Source of the DNA: Paenibacillus marchantiophytorum
GTDB taxonomy: Bacteria > Bacillota > Bacilli > Paenibacillales > NBRC-103111
NCBI RefSeq assembly: GCF_014640555.1
Contig: NZ_BMHE01000023.1
Coordinates: 42,938 to 106,937, forward strand
DNA: 64,000 bases
Direction of reading: 5' to 3'
Shown one piece after another: positions 53,023 through 62,649 of the stretch; position 1 is the first letter of the stretch; every line of letters starts with the position of its first letter. The translations under genes and the position numbers were made by a program. A model generated the notes under the pieces. It made no database searches and was not told the origin of the DNA. It saw only the letters and a program-made list of their open reading frames with translations.

Positions 53023-53764
53023 TTTAACCGCCAACGTCTGGAACGAAACGATTAAAATGGCAGCCAAAAAGAAAACGATATTCTTTCTGGCGGTAACGCT
53101 TATTCTGCCGGTACTTGCAGGCGTGCTGCTGGAACGCTTCCAAAGCGGAATTGGGATCGGCGCCATCGCCTCTCAGGACTTCCCGATTCTGATGCTGGGC
53201 CTATTAACAAGCATCTTCCTTCCGCTCTTCGTCTTCATGGGAGCCGCAGATGTCTTCTCCGGTGAGATGGGTGACCGCACGATGAAAAACACGCTCACGC
53301 GGCCCATCACGCGATTTAAAGTGTTTACTTCCAAACAAATTGCGCTTGGCATCTATATTGCGCTATTTCTGGCGGCAGGCTTGCTAGCCTCTGCTATATC
53401 CGCTTTGTTTTTCCAAAACTTTGGAGGCTTTGGCACGGTCGTTAAGTGGTTTCTTGCCTATGGCTCAGCTTTTGTTCCCCTGTTTGTACTCAGTATTGTG
53501 GCCGTATTTCTGGCGCAATTCTTTTCCAGCAGCAGTTCCGCTTTGACCGTCAGCATACTTTTATATTTGGCGTTTAAAGTAGCCGCCTTTTTCGTTCCGC
53601 AGATTGCCACCTATTCACCTACGGCTTATATGGATTGGCACATGCTTTGGATCGGCAGCCAACTAGCGATAGGCAAGATCAGCAGTATCTTTATGTTTCT
53701 AGCGGCATGTAGTATATTGTTTTACACAGCAGGTTTTTATTTTTTCGATAAAAAGGAGATTTGA
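53015..53764 (+). CDS. ABC-2 family permease
   Basis: A 249-residue membrane protein with six helices, typical for ABC-2 exporters. It contains MGAADVFSGEMGDRTMKNTL, the conserved cytoplasmic loop TRPITRFKVFTSKQIALG, and SAFVPLFVLSIVAVFLAQFF. It partners with the preceding ATPase. The start lies 8 bp inside the ATPase gene. It is followed immediately by the sensor kinase gene, as in bacitracin-type stress modules, though the order and permease size differ from BceAB. Confidence 0.87.
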   Translation: MLSLTANVWNETIKMAAKKKTIFFLAVTLILPVLAGVLLERFQSGIGIGAIASQDFPILMLGLLTSIFLPLFVFMGAADVFSGEMGDRTMKNTLTRPITRFKVFTSKQIALGIYIALFLAAGLLASAISALFFQNFGGFGTVVKWFLAYGSAFVPLFVLSIVAVFLAQFFSSSSSALTVSILLYLAFKVAAFFVPQIATYSPTAYMDWHMLWIGSQLAIGKISSIFMFLAACSILFYTAGFYFFDKKEI

Positions 53765-53769
53765 CGCGG

Positions 53770-55245
53770 ATGTCGATTCGTTTACGGCTGGTACTTTCTT
53801 ACATCGCGATGCTGCTGGTACCGCTTGTGCTCTCTATACTAGCCGTGATCTTAATCAGCATCGCAACCTTCGGAAGCTTGAAGTCCGGTTTCCAAGTGGA
53901 TTTCTCCCAAGGCAATCCCATCAAGCGTGTTGTCGATCAGGAACTTGAGAATGTCGCTTATATGAAAGCGAAGACAGATACAGAACCGGATGCCTTCCTG
54001 GATCCTGCCTTCATCAAGGATTTGGAAGCGCGGTTCCATAAGATCAATATGGGTGTAATTATTCGCAAAGATTTGGAAATTACGTACGTTTCTCCCTACA
54101 TCAAAGAAGGGGAAGCGGGAAACACGACCAAACTGCCTTCCTACGGCACCTCATCGGGCGAATTTCAGCGCAACCAAGGTTCTCTGTGGATAACTAGGCA
54201 GCAGGATTTTTTATTCTCGGATAAAAGCAAAGGCTCCGTATTCGTCTTCCTGGACGGCGGCCCTTTCCAGAAATATTTGCACCAATTTTCCAAATCGGTC
54301 ATCGTTACGTTTATTCTCATTCTCGTTCTAACCAACGGGGTGCTGACCTACTTTGTTTCACGCAGTATCATTAGGCCGCTAAAATCGCTTAAACGTGCAG
54401 CAGAGGAAATCAAAGAAGGCAATCTCGACTTCGAAGTTGTCCGACATTCCGATGATGAGATTGGAGAGCTGAGTACGGCTTTTGAAGAAATGCGGCGCAA
54501 GCTGAAGAAGTCGGTAGAAATTCAACTGCAATATGAAGAGAACCGCAAGGAGCTCATCTCGAATATTTCGCATGATCTCAAGACACCGGTCACGGCGATC
54601 AAAGGGTATGTCGAAGGCATCATGGATGGCGTGTCGAATTCGCCGGACAAAATGGACCGCTATATTCGTACCATCTACAATAAAGCCGCTGATATGGATC
54701 GGCTGATAGATGAGTTATTCTTATTTTCCAAGCTGGATTTGGGCAAAGTCCCTTTTCAATTCGAGACCGTGGATCTTGGCCAATATGTGCAGGATTGCGC
54801 GCAGGAATTGCAGTTCGATATGGAGAAAAAAGGGGTTCGCTTCGCGCTTACCGAGCTGCCGCAATCGCCTTTGTATGTAACCGCAGACCGAGATAAGCTG
54901 AGACGTGTTCTGCTGAACATCATTGAGAATGCAGTCAAGTACAGTGATGAAGGCAACCGCAGCATTACTTTAACTTTGAGAGAGATCGACGGTCATGCCG
55001 TCATTCAAATTATAGATAACGGTCAAGGCATCTCCGAGGAGGCGCTCCCGCATATTTTTGACCGGTTTTACCGAGCAGACCCTTCACGCAATACAGCGAC
55101 CGGAGGGAGCGGGCTTGGGCTTGCGATAGCCAAACAAATCATGGAAGAACACGGCGGCAGAATCGGCGCAACCAGCATGATCGGGCGGGGGACGACGGTC
55201 TACATGGCATTACCGCTTAGTCAGCAGGAGGAGAGCGAAGGATGA
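53770..55245 (+). CDS. sensor histidine kinase
   Basis: A 491-residue kinase. Helix 1 covers residues about 6-37 and helix 2 about 176-197, enclosing a sensor of about 140 residues. HAMP is at about 198-250. HisKA has His268 in SNISHDLKTPVTAIKGYVEG; the HATPase domain shows NIIENAVKYS and GGSGLGLAIAKQI. ATG 53770 is chosen, with AAAAGGAG about 12 bases upstream. It follows the exporter permease and overlaps the response regulator gene by ATGA. Confidence 0.92.
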   Translation: MSIRLRLVLSYIAMLLVPLVLSILAVILISIATFGSLKSGFQVDFSQGNPIKRVVDQELENVAYMKAKTDTEPDAFLDPAFIKDLEARFHKINMGVIIRKDLEITYVSPYIKEGEAGNTTKLPSYGTSSGEFQRNQGSLWITRQQDFLFSDKSKGSVFVFLDGGPFQKYLHQFSKSVIVTFILILVLTNGVLTYFVSRSIIRPLKSLKRAAEEIKEGNLDFEVVRHSDDEIGELSTAFEEMRRKLKKSVEIQLQYEENRKELISNISHDLKTPVTAIKGYVEGIMDGVSNSPDKMDRYIRTIYNKAADMDRLIDELFLFSKLDLGKVPFQFETVDLGQYVQDCAQELQFDMEKKGVRFALTELPQSPLYVTADRDKLRRVLLNIIENAVKYSDEGNRSITLTLREIDGHAVIQIIDNGQGISEEALPHIFDRFYRADPSRNTATGGSGLGLAIAKQIMEEHGGRIGATSMIGRGTTVYMALPLSQQEESEG

Positions 55246-55931
55246 GTCGGATCTTAATCATTGAAGACGAACAAAGCATCGCCGAGTTGGAACGAGATTA
55301 TTTGGAGATCAGCGGTTATGTGGTTGATATAGAGAACAGCGGTGACAAAGGGCTCCAGCGGGCGCTCACGAACGATTATGATTTGATTATCCTCGATCTG
55401 ATGCTGCCCAAAGTAGATGGATTCGAAATCTGCCGACGTATTCGCAGCGAGAAAGATATTCCGATCGTAATGGTGTCCGCCAAAAAAGAAGACATCGACA
55501 AAATTCGCGGGCTGGGCCTCGGTGCGGATGATTATATCATTAAGCCTTTCAGCCCCAGCGAAATGGTAGCCAGAGTCAAAGCCCATTTGGCAAGGTATGA
55601 AAGGCTGATGGGCAGGCGTGAAACCAAGAATGATGAAGTGCGCATTCGCGGTCTTATGATTGATAAAACGGCGCGCCGCGTCTTCGTGAACGAGAAAGAA
55701 GTCGTGTTCACCACCAAAGAATTCGATTTGCTGACTCATCTGGCGATGAATCCCAACCGGGTGTACAGCAAAGAGCAGTTATTCGACCTTCTATGGGGAA
55801 TGGACGCGATGGGTGAAATTGCCACCGTCACGGTACACATCCGCAAGCTGCGGGAGAAGATTGAGCAGGATCCATCCAATCCACAATACATTGAAACCAT
55901 ATGGGGCGCGGGATATCGCTTCCGCATTTAA
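55242..55931 (+). CDS. OmpR-family response regulator
   Basis: A 229-residue regulator. The receiver has E8-D9, phosphoacceptor D52 in LIILDLMLP, and Lys in DDYIIKPFSP. The winged-helix domain contains FTTKEFDLLTHLAMNPNRVY and VTVHIRKLREKIEQ. It ends the secreted protein-exporter-kinase-regulator operon, and a strong terminator follows 2 bp later. It probably activates this operon; no operator was identified. Confidence 0.92.
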   Translation: MSRILIIEDEQSIAELERDYLEISGYVVDIENSGDKGLQRALTNDYDLIILDLMLPKVDGFEICRRIRSEKDIPIVMVSAKKEDIDKIRGLGLGADDYIIKPFSPSEMVARVKAHLARYERLMGRRETKNDEVRIRGLMIDKTARRVFVNEKEVVFTTKEFDLLTHLAMNPNRVYSKEQLFDLLWGMDAMGEIATVTVHIRKLREKIEQDPSNPQYIETIWGAGYRFRI

Positions 55932-55932
55932 T

Positions 55933-55979
55933 AAAAAAGCTTGGAAAAGTGCGATGTAGCACTCTTCCAAGCTTTTTGT
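55933..55979. terminator. bidirectional terminator between the response regulator and the RND operon
   Basis: AAAAAGCTTGGAA..AGTGC pairs with GCACT..TTCCAAGCTTTTT. The run of A on the left and T on the right lets it end transcripts from both convergent operons. Confidence 0.9.
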
Positions 55980-55988
55980 TTTGGTCCG

Positions 55989-57749
55989 TTATTTCAACTC
56001 CGTAATCAGTCGATTGACTTCGCCGGATGGGGTAAGGATCGATTCATATACTTTAACGCTCACGTTACTTTGTATTTGATCGGTTGTCAGATGGTTGAAA
56101 GTTAACGTCTGCTTGCCGCTCACCAAGCGATCGGTGCCTGTGAAAGGGAATGATTTGGAGCCAAGGATGCTGCCGGCGGGATCGACCAGTTCGAACTTCA
56201 GCCTGGAGAACGTCTGGTCCGTCAGCACCCGCGGATCGCGGTCCAGTTCCAGGAATAGTTGCAATTTATACGTATAGGTAATGGCGATCATCTGATCAGG
56301 TGACGTTATTTGGTTCAAGAAATAGTCTTTAATGTTGAGCGTATATGGATACAGAGTAATCTTATGTCTGTCTTCCTTACCCTGTGGAGTTACCTGAAAG
56401 GAAGCAATGGTCGATTTGTAGGCGGATTTCGTACCGCCGCTTGTACCCCCGACATTATCGTCCCCGTAACCCCCGCTGAGCGACTGCTGCAGCTTCATCG
56501 TAAACGTTTCGGCAGTCTCCGATACGGGCAGTACAAACGTATAGTTGACAACCGATGACGTTCCCGGAGCAATTGTACTCTGAACTTGGCTTTGCCTGAT
56601 CCCTGTATAATCGTAACCCCCTGGGCTCTGCAATTCGGTTAGAAGCGCCGGAATCGGAAGCATAGTTAATCCTTTGTTCGTAAACTTGAATTTGGCTACC
56701 GCAAGCTTGCTTCCCTGATCTTCATTGTCCGCCACGCGGAGTTCCGTCAGGGCTACCTTCAGATCCTGATGGATGGCATCATTCCACGCTTCGAATGTTA
56801 TCGGCGATTCATAGGCGTAGCTGAGGACATCCGATTTTTTTTGTGCTAGATCGATGTTCAGCTTGCCAATGCCAAAGTTGGATACTTTTAACGTGCCGTT
56901 CGTCCCCGCTTGCGCAAAGGTTTCGGTCGTCAATACGTTAAGGCTGGCGAGTACCGCGTTCATCTCCGTATGGATAGCGAAATGAATATATTTGTTTTCG
57001 CCGGGCTCTAAGACTACTGGGTTTGCTTCAACTTCCCGGCCTGTAAAGACGTCCGTTTTGGTTTTACCGGCCAGCTCCAGAGCGGGAACGGTCTCGCTCC
57101 GGTCGGACGGATTCGTTGCGAGCAGCTTCACGACATAGTCGGAGCCGTCGTTCGAATTGGTTTTGCTTATGCTTATCGTTCGATAGCTAAGAGGCGATTC
57201 GAGTGTCGGGATCGTGAACGATTCTCCCCATTTTTTCAACAACGCAGCATCTTTGAATCCGTCAAGTTTTCCTTTCCATACGATGGCATCGATAGGGATC
57301 GTGAACAGCGCTGTTTCCTGCTTTGGATATACGTCGTAATTGACATCGATGAGTGAAAGTTCTGTCAGGCTTATTTGACTCGTGCGGTTGACGACGAGCA
57401 TGTAGGTCAACTCCACCTCCGCACCGGGCTGTATACCGCGCTCGTTGGCGCTGCTGGGACGCAAGGTGTATACGAAGCCGTCCGGCGTTTTGACTCTGAG
57501 CTCATGATCGGGTATCCGCAGCGTATGGTTGCTTGTATTGTTCATGCGAATCACTGCGCCGAGGCGGACGCCGCCGGTCGTCTTTTCATTAAAGACGCCT
57601 TTTACTCTAACAGGGAGATCGGCGTTCATCTTATATACGGCAGCGCTTGCTGATTCCGCTGCGCCATCCGCGAATGCGGGGATCCCCGACATCAGCAGCG
57701 AGGAAGCCAAAGCGAAGCTCAAAGTCGCTTGCTTGAATATTGTTTTCAT
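55989..57749 (-). CDS. large secreted protein of unknown function, third gene of the RND operon
   Basis: A 586-residue protein with a signal peptide (FKQATLSFALASSLLMSGIP, cleavage near AFA-DG). The mature part is beta-rich with recurring blocks of the form VRLGAVIRMNNTSNHTLRIP, AVAKFKFTNKGLTMLPIPAL and DYVVKLLATNPSDRSETVP, which look like repeated immunoglobulin-like or DUF4352-like beta domains. No anchor is seen at the C-terminus. AAAGGAGG precedes the ATG, 35 bp after the pump gene. Gram-positive RND systems lack an outer-membrane channel, so this may be a wall-side partner; that is inference. Confidence 0.75.
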   Translation of the reverse strand: MKTIFKQATLSFALASSLLMSGIPAFADGAAESASAAVYKMNADLPVRVKGVFNEKTTGGVRLGAVIRMNNTSNHTLRIPDHELRVKTPDGFVYTLRPSSANERGIQPGAEVELTYMLVVNRTSQISLTELSLIDVNYDVYPKQETALFTIPIDAIVWKGKLDGFKDAALLKKWGESFTIPTLESPLSYRTISISKTNSNDGSDYVVKLLATNPSDRSETVPALELAGKTKTDVFTGREVEANPVVLEPGENKYIHFAIHTEMNAVLASLNVLTTETFAQAGTNGTLKVSNFGIGKLNIDLAQKKSDVLSYAYESPITFEAWNDAIHQDLKVALTELRVADNEDQGSKLAVAKFKFTNKGLTMLPIPALLTELQSPGGYDYTGIRQSQVQSTIAPGTSSVVNYTFVLPVSETAETFTMKLQQSLSGGYGDDNVGGTSGGTKSAYKSTIASFQVTPQGKEDRHKITLYPYTLNIKDYFLNQITSPDQMIAITYTYKLQLFLELDRDPRVLTDQTFSRLKFELVDPAGSILGSKSFPFTGTDRLVSGKQTLTFNHLTTDQIQSNVSVKVYESILTPSGEVNRLITELK

Positions 57750-57784
57750 GATAGTTGTTCCTCCTTTGAAAATCGTTTGGGCAT

Positions 57785-60700
57785 CTAGAGAGAAGTTGTT
57801 TCGCCTTGAGCAGGAAGGTTTGTCGTTGCCGCTGCACTGCGCTTCAGCTTGCGGTTATCCCTCCACAGGGCCAGCCGTAGATAGAAGGCAGGGACGATAA
57901 TGAGCGTGAGCAGCGTGGAGACAATAAGCCCTGAGATAATGACGACGGCCATCGGTCGCCATAAGCTGCCTCCCATAATAGCCATGGGCAGCAGGCCGCC
58001 GATTGCGGTAGCCGATGTCATCAGAATGGGCCGAAGCCGCGCACGGCCCGATTCGGCAATGGCATCGTACAATTCCATGCCGTTATGTCTGGCGTCTTCT
58101 ATAAACTCAACCAGCACGATGCCGTTGCGCACGACAATCCCTGCCAGACTGACAAAGCCCATAAGCGCCATGAATCCGATTGGCGCACCCGTCACGAATA
58201 AACCGATAAGAGCGCCCCCCATGGCCAGATAAACCGTCATCATGACTAGGAACGGTATGGACAAGGAATAGAATTGGATCGCAATAATAATGAAAATAAG
58301 GCAGACTACAACAATCGAAAGCTTGCCTATGGAGGAGAAAGCAGCGTCCCGGTCAGCGTTCTCGCCTGCAAATTCTATCGTGTAGGCGTTTGGTTTTTGC
58401 ATTTTGCCAACTTGATTTTGCAGTTCGGTCATGATATTCGCCGGCAATGTTCCGTCCGTGTAAGCTCTTACCGTGATCGTTCTCACCAGATTGCGATGCT
58501 GCACGGAGGTGATCATGCGGTCAGACTGCACATCGATGAACTGCTTAATCGGGTACAGCTGCCCGGATTGCGCAGGAACTAGCAATTCTCCTATCGTTTC
58601 ATTGGATGGCGTTTGGTTTGCCTCGCTGAACAATGTGACAGGAATCTCTTCGTTGCCCAGTTGCAGTTTGGAAACTTCAATCCCTTCGGTTGCGAGTCTG
58701 GCGGTTCCGGACAAATCTTTCTCAGTGACGCCGTAATAACGCGCTTTCTCCTGATCGAGCTGCAGATTCATCGTATAGGTTTCATCACCGACACTGTCGG
58801 AGACGTTGGCGGTGCCCGGGATGCTCTTCAGAATCGTTTGCAACTGCTTGGAGAGCGATGTTAACTCGCTTAAATCCGGGCCGCTGATTCGAATGGCAAT
58901 CGGCGCTCCAACCGGAGGGCCTTGTTCGAGTTCTCTGGGCAGCAGCTCGATGTCGGGATATATGTGCTTGAGCTGTTGTCGCCAGTCGGATACAAGCTTG
59001 CCTGTATGGGTTCGGGATTCATCGACCTTGACATATAATTGGCCTGTTCTAGTTCCGACAGAATCGTTTTCCGCATAGTAAAACTTGGGTGCTGTCCTTC
59101 CAGCATAAGTGGAAACGGATTGGACTCCATCCTGCTTAGCCGCCCAAACCGATAAGCTTGTCATCATATCGGCGGTTTGCTTATAATCGGCGCTTACGGG
59201 CATCTTCACATCAAGCAAAAATTCGCTTCGTTCCGCACTCGGAAAGTACTGTACGCCCAGCAGGGGAAGAAGCCCGTAGCTGGCCGTGCCGATAACGAGA
59301 CCGATCATGCCGGTTAGCAGTGGTTTTCGCAGCAGGCGGCGGATGAGCTTTTCGTAGTTCTCGCTAAGGTGCCATAGAGGTTTTCCCAAAAGTCCCGGCA
59401 GCTTATTCTGAACGTAGACTCCTTTGCGTAGACTGCGTTCGCTGCTCCATTTGCGGAAAATCGGAATGATGGTTAACGACATGGCCATCGACGCGGCTAA
59501 AGTCAAGCTGACGACGACGGGAATTGGCTTGATAAAGTCCCCAATGTTGCCTTTCAAGAAAAACAGCGGGAAAAAAGCGGCCGCTGTGGCGATCGTTGCG
59601 GTAAGAATCGAAATCGAAACTTCCTGGCTGCCTTTCAGCGACGCATCCAGAGGAGAATCGCCAAGGGACAGTCTGCGTTCGATATTATCGTTAACGACGA
59701 TGGCATCGTCGACAAGAATGCCAAGGACAATGACCAGCGCGACGATAGAAATCTGATTGAGATCGATGGACGTCATGCCGATCGGGAGGAACCCGAGCGC
59801 AATGGAAACGGGAATCGCGAGCGCGACAATAATGGACGTTCCGAATGCGAGCCCCAGAATGCAGACAATCAGTACCGCACCCATCCCAATCAGCATTTCC
59901 CGCGACAAATCGGCAAATAGATGATCGACGTTCTCCTTTTGTGTAAACAACGATACCATCGTCACCTGTGAGGGGAGCTGAGCTTGCAATTCGGAAACCT
60001 TGGCGTCAATCCCTACTTGCAAGGAAGGAATATTTTCTCCTTTGGCTGGATAAATGACCACATCGATAGCAGGTTTGCCTTGATAGAAAACTTCCTCTTC
60101 CGTTTTCTTGGGAGCTACTTTAACCTCTGCGACATCTTTGATGCTCAGTGAATTGCCTTGCCCTGCCGGTCGGTAAATGACCGTATCGGCAATATCTTTG
60201 GCGGACTTCCATTCGCCCGTCAATTGAACGTAAGCATTATTGTTATTGGCAGTCACGTTCCCGATCGGCGTGCGGTCGTGAGCGGTTGTGAGCGCCTGCA
60301 TAACCAGCGGCCAGGGAAGCTGCAGGCTTTCGAGCTTCTCCTTGTTCAGAATTACCTTCACTTCCTGACCCGGAAGTCCTACGATTTCAACATCGCTGAC
60401 GCCGGCAACCGTGCGCAGCTGGTCCTTCCATGTTTCAGAAATGGGGCGCAAAGACTCCATCTGAGAACGGTTTTCCATAATCAAATGAATGATTTGCGCC
60501 GATGTCTTGGCCAGATCATCATTGATTTCGGGTTGATGCGCTTCTGCAGGCAGCTTGCCTTGCGCGGACTGCACCTTTTGTCTGAGCGTATCCCATGCTC
60601 GCTTGTTATCGGCCCCGGGCTGCATCTCAACGGTAATGAAGGACACGTTGGTGGATGAAGTCGAATCGATCGACTTGATCGACTCCATCTCTCTAATCTT

Positions 60701-60901
60701 TTCTTCCAGCGGCTTCGTGACAAGCTGCTCGACCTTCTCCGGCGATGCTCCGGGATAGATCGTCTTCACCGTAGCCATGGATACGGTGATTTCCGGATTT
60801 TCGCGCTGGCTTAACGATAAAAAGCTAAAGGTGCCCAGCAGCACGAGAACGACAAAGAATAGCAGGGTAATTTTTTGGTATTTAATCAGTTTAGCAATCA
60901 A
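57785..60901 (-). CDS. RND-family efflux pump (AcrB/MMPL-like, HAE group)
   Basis: A 1,038-residue inner-membrane pump with twelve helices and two large extracytoplasmic loops. It starts LIKYQKITLLFFVVLVLLGT and has the usual NPEITVSMATVKTIYPGASP near the N-terminus. VLGILVDDAIVVNDNIERRL in helix 4 carries the proton-relay aspartates, and a second repeat has LAGIVVRNGIVLVEFIEDAR. It begins with TTG 60901 behind AAGGAGGAG. Full-length AcrB-type pumps in Gram-positive bacteria resemble Bacillus SwrC/YerP, which exports surfactin. The adaptor gene lies 44 bp upstream. Confidence 0.92.
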   Translation of the reverse strand: MIAKLIKYQKITLLFFVVLVLLGTFSFLSLSQRENPEITVSMATVKTIYPGASPEKVEQLVTKPLEEKIREMESIKSIDSTSSTNVSFITVEMQPGADNKRAWDTLRQKVQSAQGKLPAEAHQPEINDDLAKTSAQIIHLIMENRSQMESLRPISETWKDQLRTVAGVSDVEIVGLPGQEVKVILNKEKLESLQLPWPLVMQALTTAHDRTPIGNVTANNNNAYVQLTGEWKSAKDIADTVIYRPAGQGNSLSIKDVAEVKVAPKKTEEEVFYQGKPAIDVVIYPAKGENIPSLQVGIDAKVSELQAQLPSQVTMVSLFTQKENVDHLFADLSREMLIGMGAVLIVCILGLAFGTSIIVALAIPVSIALGFLPIGMTSIDLNQISIVALVIVLGILVDDAIVVNDNIERRLSLGDSPLDASLKGSQEVSISILTATIATAAAFFPLFFLKGNIGDFIKPIPVVVSLTLAASMAMSLTIIPIFRKWSSERSLRKGVYVQNKLPGLLGKPLWHLSENYEKLIRRLLRKPLLTGMIGLVIGTASYGLLPLLGVQYFPSAERSEFLLDVKMPVSADYKQTADMMTSLSVWAAKQDGVQSVSTYAGRTAPKFYYAENDSVGTRTGQLYVKVDESRTHTGKLVSDWRQQLKHIYPDIELLPRELEQGPPVGAPIAIRISGPDLSELTSLSKQLQTILKSIPGTANVSDSVGDETYTMNLQLDQEKARYYGVTEKDLSGTARLATEGIEVSKLQLGNEEIPVTLFSEANQTPSNETIGELLVPAQSGQLYPIKQFIDVQSDRMITSVQHRNLVRTITVRAYTDGTLPANIMTELQNQVGKMQKPNAYTIEFAGENADRDAAFSSIGKLSIVVVCLIFIIIAIQFYSLSIPFLVMMTVYLAMGGALIGLFVTGAPIGFMALMGFVSLAGIVVRNGIVLVEFIEDARHNGMELYDAIAESGRARLRPILMTSATAIGGLLPMAIMGGSLWRPMAVVIISGLIVSTLLTLIIVPAFYLRLALWRDNRKLKRSAAATTNLPAQGETTSL

Positions 60902-60945
60902 GCGGACTCCTCCTTCTGTCCAGTTGTTCCGGTTAGAAGCCGAAA

Positions 60946-62253
60946 CTACTGGCCGGGCGCTACTTTCTCCATATGTTTAAGCTGGTACTGACCGGAGACG
61001 ATTAGCAGCTCGCCTGCCTTAAGCCCTTGTGTGATTTCAGTCATGCTATCCTTGCTGCGGCCGGGCTTGACGGTCCTTTTTTCGGCATGGTCTCCATTCA
61101 AAATGAATACATAGGGCTCGCCATCTTCGCGCAAAACGCTGCTCGCCGGTACGGAGATAACTTGCTGTTCGCCGCCTCCAGCAAGTTGAAGCTGCACGCG
61201 CATTCCAGGTTTGAGGCGACCGTTCTCGTTCGCGGCTTCAAGCTCCATGGAATAGGTTTTCGTCTGGGTGTTGGCTGTGTTCGCCAAATAAGACACTTTT
61301 CCCTCATATGTATCAGGGGAATCCGAATTATGAAAGATCAGGTTCGGTTTGCCCTGCACGAGCGGCAAGTCCGCTTCCGTCACTTCGGCGCGAATTTTGA
61401 TTGGCGCTTGCTGCTGCACTACGCCGATTTTTTGTCCTCTGGCAAGCGTCATTCCTTCCTCAATCGGCATCTCGGTCAAAAGTCCGGACGCAGGCGCCTT
61501 GACTTCAAAATAAGACAGGTTGACGTCCGCATCCTGCAGATCGATATCGTTAGCCTGCAATTGGTACTCTATGGCGGCAAGCGGCCTAGTGCTTTGGAGC
61601 GTCTGAAGCTTTTGCTTCAAAGTTTGAAGATTCAGCTTTAGCTGCTTGACTTGAGATTCCAATTGTTCTTTCTGTTCTTTCGTTGCCTGCCCCGTGTCAT
61701 AATCGTTCAGAACACGGTTATATTGCTTTGTGACATCGTCCAAGGATTGCTGGGTAATGGCCATATTGTTCGTTAGTTCCAGAATACCGTCGTCCCAATC
61801 CTTCTTGGCCTTGGACATCTGTTCTTCAAGACTGGCTCTGGCATAAAGCAGCTTTTGTTTCTGGCGAAGCAAATCTTTCTTATCCAGCTCGATGATTACA
61901 TCGTTTTTCTGGACCTGTTCCCCGCGTTTTTTCAGCACGGACTTTACATCGCCATCCGCCTTAAGAATGACATTCAACTCCAGCGAAGGAATTACATCGG
62001 CAGTGAGTGTCTTGGCACCTGCCCATGCTTGTGTGGTAACCGCAGCCGTTATCACAGGTTTGCTCGCTGCCCCGGCTGCTTGCTCGGCAGTCGTTGCGGC
62101 AGATAACGGTGCTTTATTGGAACAGCCTGCAAGTGTTATGGCGGTCAAGATTAAAAGAAAACCCGTTTTGTGCGATACGAATCTTCCGGTTGTCCGCACA
62201 AGATGATTTTTCGATCGGTTTGCACGAGTAACAATGTTTTCCTCACGCTCCAT
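60946..62253 (-). CDS. RND efflux membrane-fusion adaptor, lipoprotein
   Basis: A 435-residue adaptor of the HlyD/RND MFP family. An N-terminal basic stretch of about 30 residues precedes a hydrophobic segment and the lipobox TLAGC near residue 44. A first barrel-sandwich half (ADGDVKSVLKKRGEQVQKND) is followed by a coiled-coil hairpin of about 100 residues (SLEEQMSKAKKDWDD to LKQKLQTLQ), the second lipoyl half (VKAPASGLLTEMPIEEGMTL) and a membrane-proximal domain (LREDGEPYVFILNGDHAEKR). GGGGAGG precedes the ATG. It is the first gene of the adaptor-pump-secreted protein operon. Confidence 0.9.
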   Translation of the reverse strand: MEREENIVTRANRSKNHLVRTTGRFVSHKTGFLLILTAITLAGCSNKAPLSAATTAEQAAGAASKPVITAAVTTQAWAGAKTLTADVIPSLELNVILKADGDVKSVLKKRGEQVQKNDVIIELDKKDLLRQKQKLLYARASLEEQMSKAKKDWDDGILELTNNMAITQQSLDDVTKQYNRVLNDYDTGQATKEQKEQLESQVKQLKLNLQTLKQKLQTLQSTRPLAAIEYQLQANDIDLQDADVNLSYFEVKAPASGLLTEMPIEEGMTLARGQKIGVVQQQAPIKIRAEVTEADLPLVQGKPNLIFHNSDSPDTYEGKVSYLANTANTQTKTYSMELEAANENGRLKPGMRVQLQLAGGGEQQVISVPASSVLREDGEPYVFILNGDHAEKRTVKPGRSKDSMTEITQGLKAGELLIVSGQYQLKHMEKVAPGQ

Positions 62254-62295
62254 GATTGAGCCTCCCCATCTAATAATTAACTTTATACAAGATCA

Positions 62296-62325
62296 GTTAT
62301 ATCAAAAAATGTGACTGATGGTCAA
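62296..62325 (-). promoter_or_regulatory. promoter and TetR-like operator of the RND operon
   Basis: On the minus strand TTGACC, 18 bp and TATAAC form a good SigA promoter. The -35 lies within TGACTGATGGTCA (62312-62324, plus-strand reading), an inverted TGAC/GTCA site of the kind bound by TetR repressors. No tetR gene is seen nearby. Confidence 0.6.
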
Positions 62326-62339
62326 TATTAACTTGAATC

Positions 62340-62545
62340 AATGGTCATTTCTTACTGGTATTGGATGATGGCGGCAAGCGGTTGGTGGCATAGTCATTCA
62401 GAACAAGGTTATTTGGCCTCGAGAATAAAAACAAACCCGTGTTGAGCGATACGAATCTTCAGGTTATCCGCACAAGATGACCTTTCGTTCAGTTTGAATG
62501 AGTAAAATGACTGTAGGTCAATAAATTTTTGAATCAATGGTCATT
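62340..62545 (-). pseudogene. decayed duplicate of the adaptor gene start and its promoter
   Basis: Sequence at 62420-62508 aligns, at roughly four of five bases, with the adaptor 5' end at 62147-62236; shared blocks include GCGATACGAATCTTC and TCCGCACAAGATGA. Past the ATG-equivalent point, 62508-62545 repeats the promoter-side block (TGACTGTAGGTCA and TTGAATCAATGGTCATTT). The ribosome site and spacer are deleted and the frame is broken. It is the relic of a second copy of the RND operon head. The remaining sequence to 62649 holds no other gene. Confidence 0.75.
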
Positions 62546-62649
62546 TATTTGTTTTGGGGCATAAAAAAACAAATCATACATGTCTATTTATTACAACTCC
62601 AAAATGTTAAGATATTGTAAAGCTATCTGACATAGAGGAGACAACAACG

